Shown: piece after piece, positions 9,571 to 17,182 of the stretch
How positions within the stretch are numbered: position 1 is the stretch's first letter
How the letters are laid out: each line of letters starts with the position of its first letter
Source of the DNA: Actinomycetes bacterium
Lineage (GTDB): Bacteria > Actinomycetota > Actinomycetes > S36-B12 > UBA10799
NCBI GenBank assembly: GCA_029779995.1
Contig: JAKOZM010000289.1
Span: 1 to 28,900 of the forward strand
Length of the DNA: 28,900 nucleotides
Direction: 5' to 3'
The notes under the pieces: generated by a model
Told to the model about the DNA's origin: nothing
Databases searched by the model: none
Seen by the model: only the letters and a program-made list of their open reading frames with translations
Made by a program: the position numbers and the translations under genes

Positions 9571-9582
9571 GGTCCTAGGACC
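9571..9582. promoter_or_regulatory. Perfect palindrome GGTCCTAGGACC, candidate operator
   Basis: A 12-base perfect inverted repeat in the 136-base gap before the secreted-protein gene. Bases 9578-9587 (GACCAAGGTC) form a second, overlapping perfect repeat. A plausible -10 hexamer CATAGT lies at 9616-9621, which puts the palindrome roughly 45-50 bases upstream of a likely transcription start, a usual place for an activator of the NarL/DevR type. The binding protein is unknown; the response regulator at 11675 is a candidate only by proximity. Confidence 0.4.
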
Positions 9583-9644
9583 AAGGTCGTCTACCGGTGA
9601 GGCATCGTGCGCGGCCATAGTGAGATCAACCCCAAGGAGGAACC

Positions 9645-10388
9645 ATGCTCGTCAAGCCCATAATCGCCGCATCAACGGGACTACTCATCGCCCTACCGCT
9701 GGCACCGGCGCTGGCCAAGGACGCCGGTGCCGAGGTCCGTACCACCGGCCAGTGCAGCGGCTCAGCGACCTGGAAACTGAAGGTCAAGGATGACGACGGC
9801 GGCGTCGAGGTCGAGTTCGAGGTGGATTCGAATGTCGTCGGACAGGCGTGGGACTACACCCTCTCCGGGCCTGGTGGGCAGGTGGCAAGCGGCACCCGTA
9901 CGACCTCGGCCCCCAGCGGGTCCTTCAGCGTCGAGGTGCGCACCTCTGGTGCGGTGACGGACACCTTCACCGGCGTAGCTACGTTCAACGGTCAAACCTG
10001 CGACACCGGCGTGAGCCCCAACCCCAACCCGAGCCCCACCGACGACGACCCCAGCGGTGACGACGACGGCACCGACGACAAGGGTGGCCGCAATGATGAC
10101 AACCGGGGCCGCGGAGAACGGGTCGAAGGCACCTGTTCGGACGACTCCGTGGCGGCTGTGCTGCGTGTGAAGCCGAAGTGGGCGGTGCTGCGGGTTGACA
10201 CCGACAGTCGTGGTGAGAAGTGGGCCTATGAGATCCGGCGTGGTGGCGATGTCGTGAAGCAGGGCACCGCACGGACCAAGGGCGGCAAGTCCATGTTCAA
10301 GGTCAAGGCCAAGAGCCGCAGCGCCGGAAAGTTCACGGCCACCGCGCAGAAGGTTGGCAGCGACGACTCCTGTGAGATCACTAGCTGA
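9645..10388 (+). CDS. Secreted protein with two copies of a cysteine-bracketed beta domain
   Basis: A 247-residue exported protein that I do not recognise. The signal peptide is residues 1-24, with likely cleavage after ALA. Two domains of similar layout follow. Domain 1 is about residues 35-121 (Cys37 and Cys119) and domain 2 about 162-247 (Cys164 and Cys243). Each begins G-x-C, alternates hydrophobic residues as beta strands, has a W-x-Y-x-[IL] motif in the middle (70-73 and 193-197) and ends with the second Cys, so each is probably closed by one disulfide. The linker (about 124-160) is rich in Asn-Pro repeats, then Asp, Gly and Arg. The ribosome site AAGGAGG at 9634-9640 is near ideal, suggesting strong expression. 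A histidine kinase gene follows 27 bases later, so it could be part of an extracytoplasmic sensing unit. Confidence 0.85.
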   Translation: MLVKPIIAASTGLLIALPLAPALAKDAGAEVRTTGQCSGSATWKLKVKDDDGGVEVEFEVDSNVVGQAWDYTLSGPGGQVASGTRTTSAPSGSFSVEVRTSGAVTDTFTGVATFNGQTCDTGVSPNPNPSPTDDDPSGDDDGTDDKGGRNDDNRGRGERVEGTCSDDSVAAVLRVKPKWAVLRVDTDSRGEKWAYEIRRGGDVVKQGTARTKGGKSMFKVKAKSRSAGKFTATAQKVGSDDSCEITS

Positions 10389-10415
10389 TCAAGGGTAGGT
10401 GCCACAATCGAGGGC

Positions 10416-11678
10416 GTGCCGGGCGGCGGAGTGCGTAAGGAGGTCTTGGCCTTCGCCGTCCCCGGCTTTGTCCTGTTGGGTCTGCTCGCTGCTCTGAGTT
10501 TCTGGGTTGCCCGTAACGTCGCCAGTCAGGAGTCGGTGCGCGACGCGGTCATCTACGCTCAACAGGCCGAGGCCATGACCATCCGTCCGCACCTGCAGGC
10601 GGGTCTGGCTTCCGGTGACCCGCAGGCTGTGGCGGCTCTCGACCGGGTCGTGCGGCAGCGGCTGCTCAAGGACCCGACCGTCACGGTGCGCCTGTGGGCA
10701 TCCGACGGGACGATCGTGTACTCGGACAAGCCGGAGCTGATCGGGCAGAAGTTCGACCTCGGCGCGGAGGAGCTTGAGGTGCTTCGGGACGGTGGCACGG
10801 ATGCCGAAGTCAGCGATCTGACCAAACCGGAGAATCGCTTCGAGACTGCCTACGGCGAGCTCGTGGAGGTCTATCTGCCGACCCAGGGTCCGGACGGTAC
10901 CTATCTGCTGGAGGTCTATCAGCGACAGGCCTTCTTGGAGGCCCAGACGGCCACGATGGTGCGGGCACTGGCGCCGACCATCGTCGGGGCGCTGGCTGTA
11001 CTCGCCGGGATCTTGTTGCTCCTCGCGTGGCGCATGGCCAGGCGCCTGGATCGCGACCGGCAACAGCGCGAGGATCTGCTGCTGTACGCGGTGAATGCCA
11101 GCGAGGCGGAGCGTCGGCGGATCGCGGCGGACCTCCACGACGGCGTGGTCCAGGACTTGGCGGGTGTCTCCTTCGGCCTCACCGCGCTGGCCCACAGTCA
11201 TCCCGACGTCGAGACGCAACTGGCGACGGCCGCTGATCGCACCCGCAAGGCTGTGGGTTCACTGCGCACTTTGTTGGTGGACATCTATCCGCCCAATCTG
11301 CGGAACGCCGGCCTCACCGCCGCGATCGAGGATCTCGCGAACGGTCTGGCTGCGCAGACACGTCTGGATCTGCAGCCGGGCCTGGACCTCGACGACACCA
11401 GTCAGCAGGCGTTCTACCGGATCGCACGCGAGGCCACCCACAACATCGCCAAGCACGCGCAGGCGTCCCAGGTGGATATCACCCTGCGCAGGTCCGGACC
11501 GGTGGTGGCACTCGAGGTGAGCGACGATGGCCACGGTTATGTCCCCGGCGAGGCGGCTGGCGGCCATGTCGGACTGGCTCTGATGAATGATCTGGCTGCC
11601 CAGGTCGGCGGCGAGCTCACGGTCACGTCAGCGCCGGGGCAGGGGACCCACGTGTCGTTCAGAATGGAGTGCCCATGA
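10416..11678 (+). CDS. NarL-type sensor histidine kinase
   Basis: A 420-residue membrane sensor kinase. An N-terminal helix (about residues 8-30), an extracytoplasmic sensor domain (about 31-180) of mixed alpha/beta type with a VRLWASDGTIVYSD strand pair reminiscent of Cache/PAS-like domains, and a second helix (about 187-207) are followed by a HisKA_3 dimerisation domain with the phospho-acceptor His241 in ADLHDGVVQDLAG. A HATPase_c domain follows, with the N box at REATHNIAKHA and G box at VSDDGHGY and GGHVGLALM. It starts at GTG 10416. The stop overlaps the response regulator start (ATGA at 11675-11678), making the pair coupled. The ligand is unknown; the upstream secreted protein is a candidate partner. 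Confidence 0.93.
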   Translation: MPGGGVRKEVLAFAVPGFVLLGLLAALSFWVARNVASQESVRDAVIYAQQAEAMTIRPHLQAGLASGDPQAVAALDRVVRQRLLKDPTVTVRLWASDGTIVYSDKPELIGQKFDLGAEELEVLRDGGTDAEVSDLTKPENRFETAYGELVEVYLPTQGPDGTYLLEVYQRQAFLEAQTATMVRALAPTIVGALAVLAGILLLLAWRMARRLDRDRQQREDLLLYAVNASEAERRRIAADLHDGVVQDLAGVSFGLTALAHSHPDVETQLATAADRTRKAVGSLRTLLVDIYPPNLRNAGLTAAIEDLANGLAAQTRLDLQPGLDLDDTSQQAFYRIAREATHNIAKHAQASQVDITLRRSGPVVALEVSDDGHGYVPGEAAGGHVGLALMNDLAAQVGGELTVTSAPGQGTHVSFRMECP

Positions 11679-12301
11679 TCACCGTCGTGGTGGCCGATGA
11701 CCACGCCGTCGTCCGCGAGGGGCTGTCCGCGCTGGTGTCCAGTGAGGATGACCTGGAGGTGGTGGCCACCGTCGATTCCGGCGAAGCGGCTGTGCAAGCC
11801 GTGCTGACTCAATGCCCTGATGTCGTCCTGATGGACCTCGCGATGCCCGGAATGGGCGGGGTTGCGGCTACGGCAGAGATCATGGCGAACTGCGAGGTCA
11901 GTGTGGTGGTGCTCACCACCTTCGCGGAGTCGCAGCGGGTACTCGCCGCGCTGGACGCCGGCGCCGTGGGCTACATGCTCAAGGATTCTTCGGGGGCAGA
12001 CCTCATCGCCGGGATCCGCTCGGCTGCTGCTGGGGGATCACCGCTGGACCCAAGGGTCGCGCGTACTCTTGTTGAGGCTCGGCATTCTCCAAGGTCACAG
12101 CAGGCCCGTCTGACCGACAAGCAGAAAGAGGTGCTCGACTTGGTCGCCCGAGGGATGTCGAATCGGTTGATCGCCCGTCAGCTCGGCATCAGCGAGAAGA
12201 CCGTCAAGTCGCATCTCACAACGATCTACTCGGCCATCGGCGTCACCGACCGCGTGCAAGCGGCGCTGTGGGCCACGCAGGGACGGGCCCCCGATGCTTG
12301 A
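11675..12301 (+). CDS. NarL/LuxR-family response regulator
   Basis: A 208-residue two-component regulator. The receiver domain (1 to about 120) has the acidic pair VVADDH near the N-terminus, phospho-acceptor Asp54 in VVLMDLAMPG, the conserved Thr in VVLTTF and Lys in YMLKDSS. The C-terminal LuxR-type helix-turn-helix (about 142-205) reads LTDKQKEVLDLVARGMSNRLIA then ISEKTVKSHL, the standard recognition helix. The ATG at 11675 is coupled to the kinase stop; a GTG at 11669 would add two residues. The last eight bases overlap the start of the TMEM165/GDT1-family gene, implying the transporter is made with the signalling pair and perhaps responds to the same cue. Confidence 0.95.
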   Translation: MITVVVADDHAVVREGLSALVSSEDDLEVVATVDSGEAAVQAVLTQCPDVVLMDLAMPGMGGVAATAEIMANCEVSVVVLTTFAESQRVLAALDAGAVGYMLKDSSGADLIAGIRSAAAGGSPLDPRVARTLVEARHSPRSQQARLTDKQKEVLDLVARGMSNRLIARQLGISEKTVKSHLTTIYSAIGVTDRVQAALWATQGRAPDA

Positions 12302-12872
12302 GGCGATCCTGCTCAGTTTTGGGATCATCTTCGTGGCTGAACTGGGCGACAAGTCCCAGTTGACGGCGATGACATTCGCGGCGCGGTACGGCTTCTGGCC
12401 GGTGGTCACCGGGATCGTGGCAGCGACCGCGGCACTGATGTTCATATCCGTGAACCTGGGCCGGATCCTGGGCGACGTGCTGCCGCGCGGGTGGATCTCG
12501 CTGCTGGCAGGCGTGGCATTCATCGGCTTCGCACTGTGGACTCTGCGCGGTGACGACGACGATGAGGACACCGACGAGCTCGATGAGCCGAGGGGGCACT
12601 TGGGGATCGCCCTGGCCGTCGGTGGTGCCTTCTTTCTGGCTGAGCTCGGCGACAAGACGATGCTGGCGACTTTCACCCTGGCCACCGGCAATGACTGGTT
12701 CGGCACGTGGGTGGGCGCGACGCTGGGGATGGTGAGCGCCGACCTCCTGGCGATCGCACTCGGCGCCTGGCTGGGCCGGACCTTGCCGACCAACTACATC
12801 AAGTACGGGGCGGCGACGTTGTTCTTCCTCTTCGGTGCGCTGCTGCTGTGGGAGGGTGTGCGCGCGTTCTGA
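12294..12872 (+). CDS. TMEM165/GDT1 (UPF0016) family Mn2+/Ca2+ transporter
   Basis: A 192-residue membrane protein with the two hallmark motifs of the UPF0016 family, ELGDKSQ (residues 16-22) and ELGDKTM (117-123), each at the end of a hydrophobic helix and thought to bind the divalent cation. Six helices form two inverted repeats, separated by an acidic loop (about 87-99, GDDDDEDTDELDE) that itself could bind metal. Bacterial relatives export Mn2+ (MneA type), and eukaryotic TMEM165/Gdt1 exchange Mn2+/Ca2+ for H+. The ATG at 12294 lies inside the end of the response regulator (8-base overlap). I see no Mn riboswitch. The kinase-regulator-transporter layout suggests signal-dependent metal export, which is inference. 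Confidence 0.92.
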   Translation: MLEAILLSFGIIFVAELGDKSQLTAMTFAARYGFWPVVTGIVAATAALMFISVNLGRILGDVLPRGWISLLAGVAFIGFALWTLRGDDDDEDTDELDEPRGHLGIALAVGGAFFLAELGDKTMLATFTLATGNDWFGTWVGATLGMVSADLLAIALGAWLGRTLPTNYIKYGAATLFFLFGALLLWEGVRAF

Positions 12873-13238
12873 GCTGCCCATGGCCGGCGTCCCCCCAGGC
12901 GTTCGTCTGGCTCGTTGGTTCGGCGTGTCGCGGCCGGATGTGACGAACGGCTGTGCGCCCGCCGACGGGGCTCTTCGCCTTCGAGGGTCCAGGCGTGGTG
13001 GCGTGACTGCATCGAGGTGGTGGTGATGGGCGGGTCACGGGGTTCATGACGGCGGCCGCGGTGGTACTGCCCGACCGGATCGGGGTTGTCCCCAGGGCTG
13101 TGGGATCGGGCGCACGGAAATGTCAGACCCTGCTCGTAGGTTTGGGGTGTCACCGTGGTGGTGGCCATCAGCTCGTGGAGCGACGTCGCAGGGGGTGTCC
13201 CCTGGTTCGACACGGATCGCGGTTGGAGGTGACGGCCG
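12873..13238. other. Non-coding leader/spacer before the DUF222/HNH gene
   Basis: About 366 bases without a convincing gene; the open frames here are short or antisense and match nothing I know. An 8-base perfect inverted repeat (CGTTCGTC at 12901-12908, GACGAACG at 12943-12950) brackets 34 bases. Closer to the gene, 13121-13150 (TGTCAGACCC, then a TAGGTT hexamer at 13137-13142) resembles the recurring upstream sequence I recall for actinobacterial DUF222 genes and probably holds the promoter. GGAGGT at 13225-13230 is the ribosome site, eight bases before the ATG. Confidence 0.5.
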
Positions 13239-14450
13239 ATGGGCTTCTTTGAGGTGCCGGCCTCGGCGTTGCGGCGTGCGAGGCTGGCCGAGGAGTTGCC
13301 GGTGGAAACCCCGGCGGTGTTCGAGCAGTTGTCCGGGCAGGTGCTGGCGCTGCCCGATCCGGGGGAGTTGACCGCCGAGCAGCGCCTGGGCGCGGTGCAG
13401 GCCGCGGCCCGTCTGCAGACGATGGTGGAGGCCTACCAGACCCAAGTGGCCGGGGTGTGTGACGCGCAGCAGGACTCCCGGGTGTTCGCCGCGGGGACGA
13501 CGGGGTCGATGGTGGCGGCGTTGACCGGGCAGAACCGGGCGGTGGGTTCGGCGATCGTGGGGCGGGCCCGGGATCTGCGGGGCATGCCGCACGTCGCGGA
13601 CGCCTACCGGGCGGGGGAGATCACGGGCCGGCATGTGCACCTGTTGTGCCGCGCCGCCGGGCGCCTGCCCCGGTTCGCGGTGTTGGAGGCGGACCTGGTC
13701 GCGGCGGCGGCGGTGATCGAACCGGCCGTACTGGCCCAGGTCCTCGCGGTGTTGGTTGCGCAGGACCGCCCGGAGGCCCCGGATGAGGATTATCGGGCGG
13801 CGCGGGCCAAACGCGGCCTGCACCTCTCGGATCTGGGCAACGGGTTGTACCGGGTGGATGGGCATCTGGATCAGGTGGCCGGGGCGCGGCTGCGCGACGC
13901 CCTGGCTTCGTTCACCGACCCGCCGGCTGTTGGTGATGACCGCACCCCGAGCCAGCGCCTGGCCGACGCGTTGGATGATCTGGTCAGTGCGGCACAGGCC
14001 AACACCAAACCGTTGGGGGTGTCGGGGGTGACGGTGCTGGTCGATGCCGAACAGTTGCCGGAGGGTGTCGGGGCGCGGCTGGAGGATGGCACTCTGCTGG
14101 GCCCGGACAGTTTCGCGTTGCTGGCTTGTTCGGCGGTGGTGTCGGTGATCCTGGGGGTGCGCCGGGCGGGCACGTTCGTCCCGTTGGCGTTGGGCCGCAC
14201 GCAGCGCCGCGCCAGTCACGCGCAGTGGGCGGCACTCATCGCCCGGGATCGAGGCTGCGTGCGCTGCGGGCGGGCGGCCCGCGGCTGTCACGCCCACCAC
14301 ATCGTGGCGTGGGCCGCGGGAGGCCGCACCGACGTCGATGCGATGTGTCTGCTGTGCCCACGGTGTCACGGCGATCTGCACAACGGCCGGTTCACCATCG
14401 AGATGGTCGGCGGCATCCCGCAGTGCGTGGCCGTGCGGCGAAGAACCTGA
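13239..14450 (+). CDS. DUF222 domain-containing HNH endonuclease (13E12 repeat family)
   Basis: A 403-residue protein with the DUF222 domain (about residues 30-320) followed by an HNH nuclease domain. The DUF222 part is Ala/Leu-rich and helical, with the typical LQTMVEAYQTQ and GEITGRHVHLLCRAAGRLP segments. The HNH part has CVRCG, HAHHIVAWAAGG and LCPRCHGDLHNG (about 342-390), giving two Cys pairs for a zinc ion plus the catalytic His and Asn-like positions. These genes are multicopy in many actinobacteria and are suspected to be selfish or defence-related nucleases, but no function is established. Codon use is even more GC-biased than its neighbours. The ribosome site GGAGGT is strong. I see no terminal repeats or target duplication. 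Confidence 0.92.
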   Translation: MGFFEVPASALRRARLAEELPVETPAVFEQLSGQVLALPDPGELTAEQRLGAVQAAARLQTMVEAYQTQVAGVCDAQQDSRVFAAGTTGSMVAALTGQNRAVGSAIVGRARDLRGMPHVADAYRAGEITGRHVHLLCRAAGRLPRFAVLEADLVAAAAVIEPAVLAQVLAVLVAQDRPEAPDEDYRAARAKRGLHLSDLGNGLYRVDGHLDQVAGARLRDALASFTDPPAVGDDRTPSQRLADALDDLVSAAQANTKPLGVSGVTVLVDAEQLPEGVGARLEDGTLLGPDSFALLACSAVVSVILGVRRAGTFVPLALGRTQRRASHAQWAALIARDRGCVRCGRAARGCHAHHIVAWAAGGRTDVDAMCLLCPRCHGDLHNGRFTIEMVGGIPQCVAVRRRT

Positions 14451-14470
14451 GCCGGCCCACCCGGGCCGGC
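14451..14470 (+). terminator. GC-rich hairpin directly after the HNH gene
   Basis: A perfect 8-bp stem (GCCGGCCC / GGGCCGGC) with a 4-base ACCC loop starts one base after the TGA of the DUF222/HNH gene. There is no T-run, which is common for actinobacterial terminators. It would work in either orientation. Confidence 0.55.
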
Positions 14471-14765
14471 CAGACGCCCAGCGTCAGCACCACGGGAGCT
14501 GAAACCAACGGACTCGTTAACACGGGCAATGACCCTGGCGCCAGCTTGTGATGCGGTGCTGATGGCTCGTGCCCAGACGACGTGGAGCCCGTCGCTATTG
14601 GGCAACGCCCGCAGCAGGATAGGCGGTACGGCCGGCCTGAATGATCACCGCTGGCGGCTGCCGCCCGGCGTTGGGGCCGGGCACAGTGTGCCAGGCGACA
14701 CCGTGACCCGCCGGCCGTGGCGTCAACCGTTTGCCGGTGGCCGTCGACCGCGCGAAGGTGAGCCC
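14471..14765. other. Gene-free convergent spacer
   Basis: This 295-base stretch lies between the 3' ends of the HNH gene and the ECF operon. No frame in it looks like a protein I know. A second hairpin (GCCCGGC at 14663-14669, 6-base loop, GCCGGGC at 14676-14682) could terminate the minus-strand ECF operon, ending about 80 bases downstream of its last stop. Confidence 0.4.
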
Positions 14766-15605
14766 CTAAACCCGCGGCTCGGCGGCCTTCATCGGTGCGC
14801 CGGGCGTGAGCGGTTCGAATCGCACGGGCGCCTCGAACGCCGCGCGTCTGGTCGCCCTCCGGACAGCCCTCAGTAGCACGGGCCCCGCCACCAGGGTCAG
14901 GGCTGCGGTGAGGATCGCGCGCGGGATGTCCCAGCCCAACGACGTGGCCACCGTGAAGGCCAACCAGCGGCCCAGGTTTTCGCTCAAGGGTGCCCCTGCG
15001 ACGAACGACAACTCGCTCTGCCCGCCCAACGCCCAAGGCCAGAACGACAGATTCATGAGCAGTCCATACAGCAGCGAGCCGACTGCGCCATAGCCCATGA
15101 GCATCACGATCTCGGCCCGGCCCCGGATCTGGGGGAGGAGCCCGGCACCCATGGCGAACCAGCCAGCGGCAACCATCTGGAATGGCAGCCACGGGCCGAC
15201 CCCGGCAGTGAGCAGTGCGGATGTGAACAGGGCCAGGCTGCCCAGTGCAAACCCGAACGCCGGCCCCAGCGCCCGGCCGCCCAGCAGCAGCACCACGAAC
15301 ATCGGCTCGAGACCCGCGACACCGGCCCCGAGCGGGCGCAATGCGGTGGCCACGGCGGCCAGCACGGCCAGCATGGCAATGCCCTTCGCGTCGAGACCGC
15401 CGCTGCTGACGTCGGCGAACAGCACGGCCACCACCAGGGGCAGCAGGAGGGCGAAGAACCACGGCGCGTCGGTCGCGTGATCGGCCGCCAGGCTGGCTGG
15501 TGTGACGACGAATGGCCAAAAGAATGCGATCAGTCCCACGAGGCTCACGCCCGCGAGGGCTGCAACGGTGCGCGGCCGCGGTGCGATGGCGTGCAGTTGT
15601 GTCAT
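14766..15605 (-). CDS. ECF transporter substrate-binding S component (probably cobalamin, CbrT-like)
   Basis: A 279-residue membrane protein with about six hydrophobic helices and the loops expected of an energy-coupling factor S component: LGGRALGPAFGFALGSLALFTSA, then GPWLPFQMVAAGWFAMGAGLLP, the aromatic/Gly pattern of the ECF S superfamily. It should bind the vitamin and be driven by the EcfA/EcfT module encoded directly upstream. The ATG at 15603-15605 overlaps the ATPase stop (ATGA, 15602-15605). A C-terminal tail of about 35 residues rich in Arg and Pro follows the last helix. Assignment to cobalamin rests on the riboswitch at the head of the operon and on CbrT being the S component linked to B12 in other bacteria. 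A precursor such as cobinamide is equally possible. Confidence 0.82.
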   Translation of the reverse strand: MTQLHAIAPRPRTVAALAGVSLVGLIAFFWPFVVTPASLAADHATDAPWFFALLLPLVVAVLFADVSSGGLDAKGIAMLAVLAAVATALRPLGAGVAGLEPMFVVLLLGGRALGPAFGFALGSLALFTSALLTAGVGPWLPFQMVAAGWFAMGAGLLPQIRGRAEIVMLMGYGAVGSLLYGLLMNLSFWPWALGGQSELSFVAGAPLSENLGRWLAFTVATSLGWDIPRAILTAALTLVAGPVLLRAVRRATRRAAFEAPVRFEPLTPGAPMKAAEPRV

Positions 15606-17182
15606 AGCGAACACGCTTCTTCGACCGTCAGCACGGGCAGCGGACTGAGCACCTTCTGGATTTGCGGGGCGAAAGCCGGGGAGGATGTGAGGGCCGTCCG
15701 CACGTCGGCATCTGTGACCACCTCCCCGTCGGCCAGCACGATCACCCGATCGCCGACCAGGGCCACGAACTCCACATCGTGGGTAGCCACAAGGACGCTG
15801 GCACCCAGGTTCGCCAACCGATCGAGCCACCGAGAAAAGGCGACTTTGCCTGGGTAGTCCAGGCCTCGGGTCGGCTCGTCGAGAAGCACGATCCGAGGGG
15901 TTGCTGCGAGTTGGATCGCCAGCGCGAGCGCGAGTTGCTGCCCCGCGCTGAGATCACGGGGGTGGGTGTCCACGGCCACCGTGTCCACCAGATCTTGTAG
16001 TCGGTTCAGTGCTGACCCGGCGGGCTGGCCGGCGTCCCGGTCGGTGGCCGCACACTCGGCGGCCACCGAATCGGTGTAGAAGAGGTCAGTCGGATCCTGC
16101 GGAACGTAGGCGATGCGGCTGATCAGGTCGCCACCCTGCAGGGTCGCTGGATCGCGGCCGTCCACAGCCACCCGGCCAAGGTCGGGTCGGCGAGTGCCTG
16201 CCAGCACGTTCATGAGTGTGGACTTGCCAGCCCCGTTGCGGCCCATCAGTGCGGTCACCTGTCCGGCTCGCAGGTCCACCTCAACATCACGCAGTGCGTC
16301 CTCACGGCCGTATCGGACGCCGGTGTGAGCCAGGCTCGCCAGCACAGCAGCACCGGTGCGACGCGCAGGAGCGCTGAAAGGCAGAGACCGCAGGTCAGCG
16401 GCACGGCGGCGGGCCGCCCGCACGCTCAGCGGCAGCGGATCCCAGCCGAGGGCGTGGCCCAGTCTCACCACCGGGGGCTGCAAGCCGTGGCCGGCCATGG
16501 CATCGGCCGGGTCCTGCAGCGTTGCGATGGGAGCGTCGAGCCGGATGACGTGATCGGCGAACTCGATGACCCGTTCCAAGCGATGTTCAGCCATGACTAC
16601 CGTGATGGCTAGGTCGTGCACGAGGCGCTGGATTGCGGCCAGCACCTCTTCGGCGGCCGTGGGGTCCAGGGCGCTTGTTGGTTCATCGAGGACGAGCACC
16701 GCAGGCCCGCTGGTCAGCGCGGCTCCGATGGCCACCCGCTGCTGCTCACCTCCGGAGAGCGTGTCCAACGGCCGTTGCCGTAGTGCCACCAGACCGAGCA
16801 TGTCCAGGGTCTCCTCGACCCGTCGGCGCATCACATCGGGGGCGTATCCCAGGGACTCCATGGTGTAGGCCAACTCGTCCTCCACGGTGTCCGTGGTGAA
16901 TCCCGCCCGCGGGTTCTGACCCACGGTGCCCACCACCCCCGCCAGATCACGGGGGGCGTGCGTGCGCGTGTCCATGCCCGCTACCTCTACTCGGCCGGCC
17001 AAGGTACCTCCGGTGAAGTGCGGCACCAGCCCGTTGAGCAGATTCAGGAACGTTGACTTGCCACACCCCGTGCGGCCGATGACCAGGACGAGGTCGCCCT
17101 CGGGAATCTGCAGGTTCAGCCCGTCCAGCACTGGTCCGGCAGCCCCGTCGTGGGTGAAGGTGACGTCTTCGACCTTGATCAC
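15602..17182 (-). CDS. ECF transporter double ATPase (fused EcfA1-EcfA2)
   Basis: A 526-residue protein with two complete ABC ATPase domains in one chain. Domain 1 (about 1-230): Walker A GRTGCGKST, signature LSGGEQQR, Walker B VLVLDEPTSALD. Domain 2 (about 275-510): Walker A GRNGAGKST, a slightly divergent signature LSAGQQLALA, Walker B IVLLDEPTRGLD, then the switch His in VATHDVEF. It powers vitamin uptake with EcfT and the S component. I start at GTG 17182, which overlaps the EcfT stop (GTGA) and has GGAG six bases upstream; a GTG at 17194 is the alternative. The frame is open far upstream (to 17473), but only antisense-like sequence lies there. Confidence 0.93.
   Translation of the reverse strand: MIKVEDVTFTHDGAAGPVLDGLNLQIPEGDLVLVIGRTGCGKSTFLNLLNGLVPHFTGGTLAGRVEVAGMDTRTHAPRDLAGVVGTVGQNPRAGFTTDTVEDELAYTMESLGYAPDVMRRRVEETLDMLGLVALRQRPLDTLSGGEQQRVAIGAALTSGPAVLVLDEPTSALDPTAAEEVLAAIQRLVHDLAITVVMAEHRLERVIEFADHVIRLDAPIATLQDPADAMAGHGLQPPVVRLGHALGWDPLPLSVRAARRRAADLRSLPFSAPARRTGAAVLASLAHTGVRYGREDALRDVEVDLRAGQVTALMGRNGAGKSTLMNVLAGTRRPDLGRVAVDGRDPATLQGGDLISRIAYVPQDPTDLFYTDSVAAECAATDRDAGQPAGSALNRLQDLVDTVAVDTHPRDLSAGQQLALALAIQLAATPRIVLLDEPTRGLDYPGKVAFSRWLDRLANLGASVLVATHDVEFVALVGDRVIVLADGEVVTDADVRTALTSSPAFAPQIQKVLSPLPVLTVEEACSL

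Noticed and set aside
12873..13238. HEARO/omega-RNA-type guide RNA for the HNH protein
   Set aside because: The protein is DUF222-HNH without a RuvC or IscB-like domain, and I see no matching conserved RNA fold.
13044..14381. A 445-codon open frame on the minus strand across the DUF222/HNH gene
   Set aside because: It is antisense to a clear protein family, has Arg/His/Pro-rich composition typical of a GC-rich shadow frame and matches nothing I know.
13239..14450. Transposase or insertion sequence
   Set aside because: No DDE/serine/tyrosine recombinase motifs, terminal inverted repeats or target-site duplication are visible around the HNH gene.
14805..14835. tRNA-like T-loop sequence GGTTCGAATC
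   Set aside because: It lies inside the S-component coding sequence, the flanking bases do not form a T-stem and no other tRNA arms are found.
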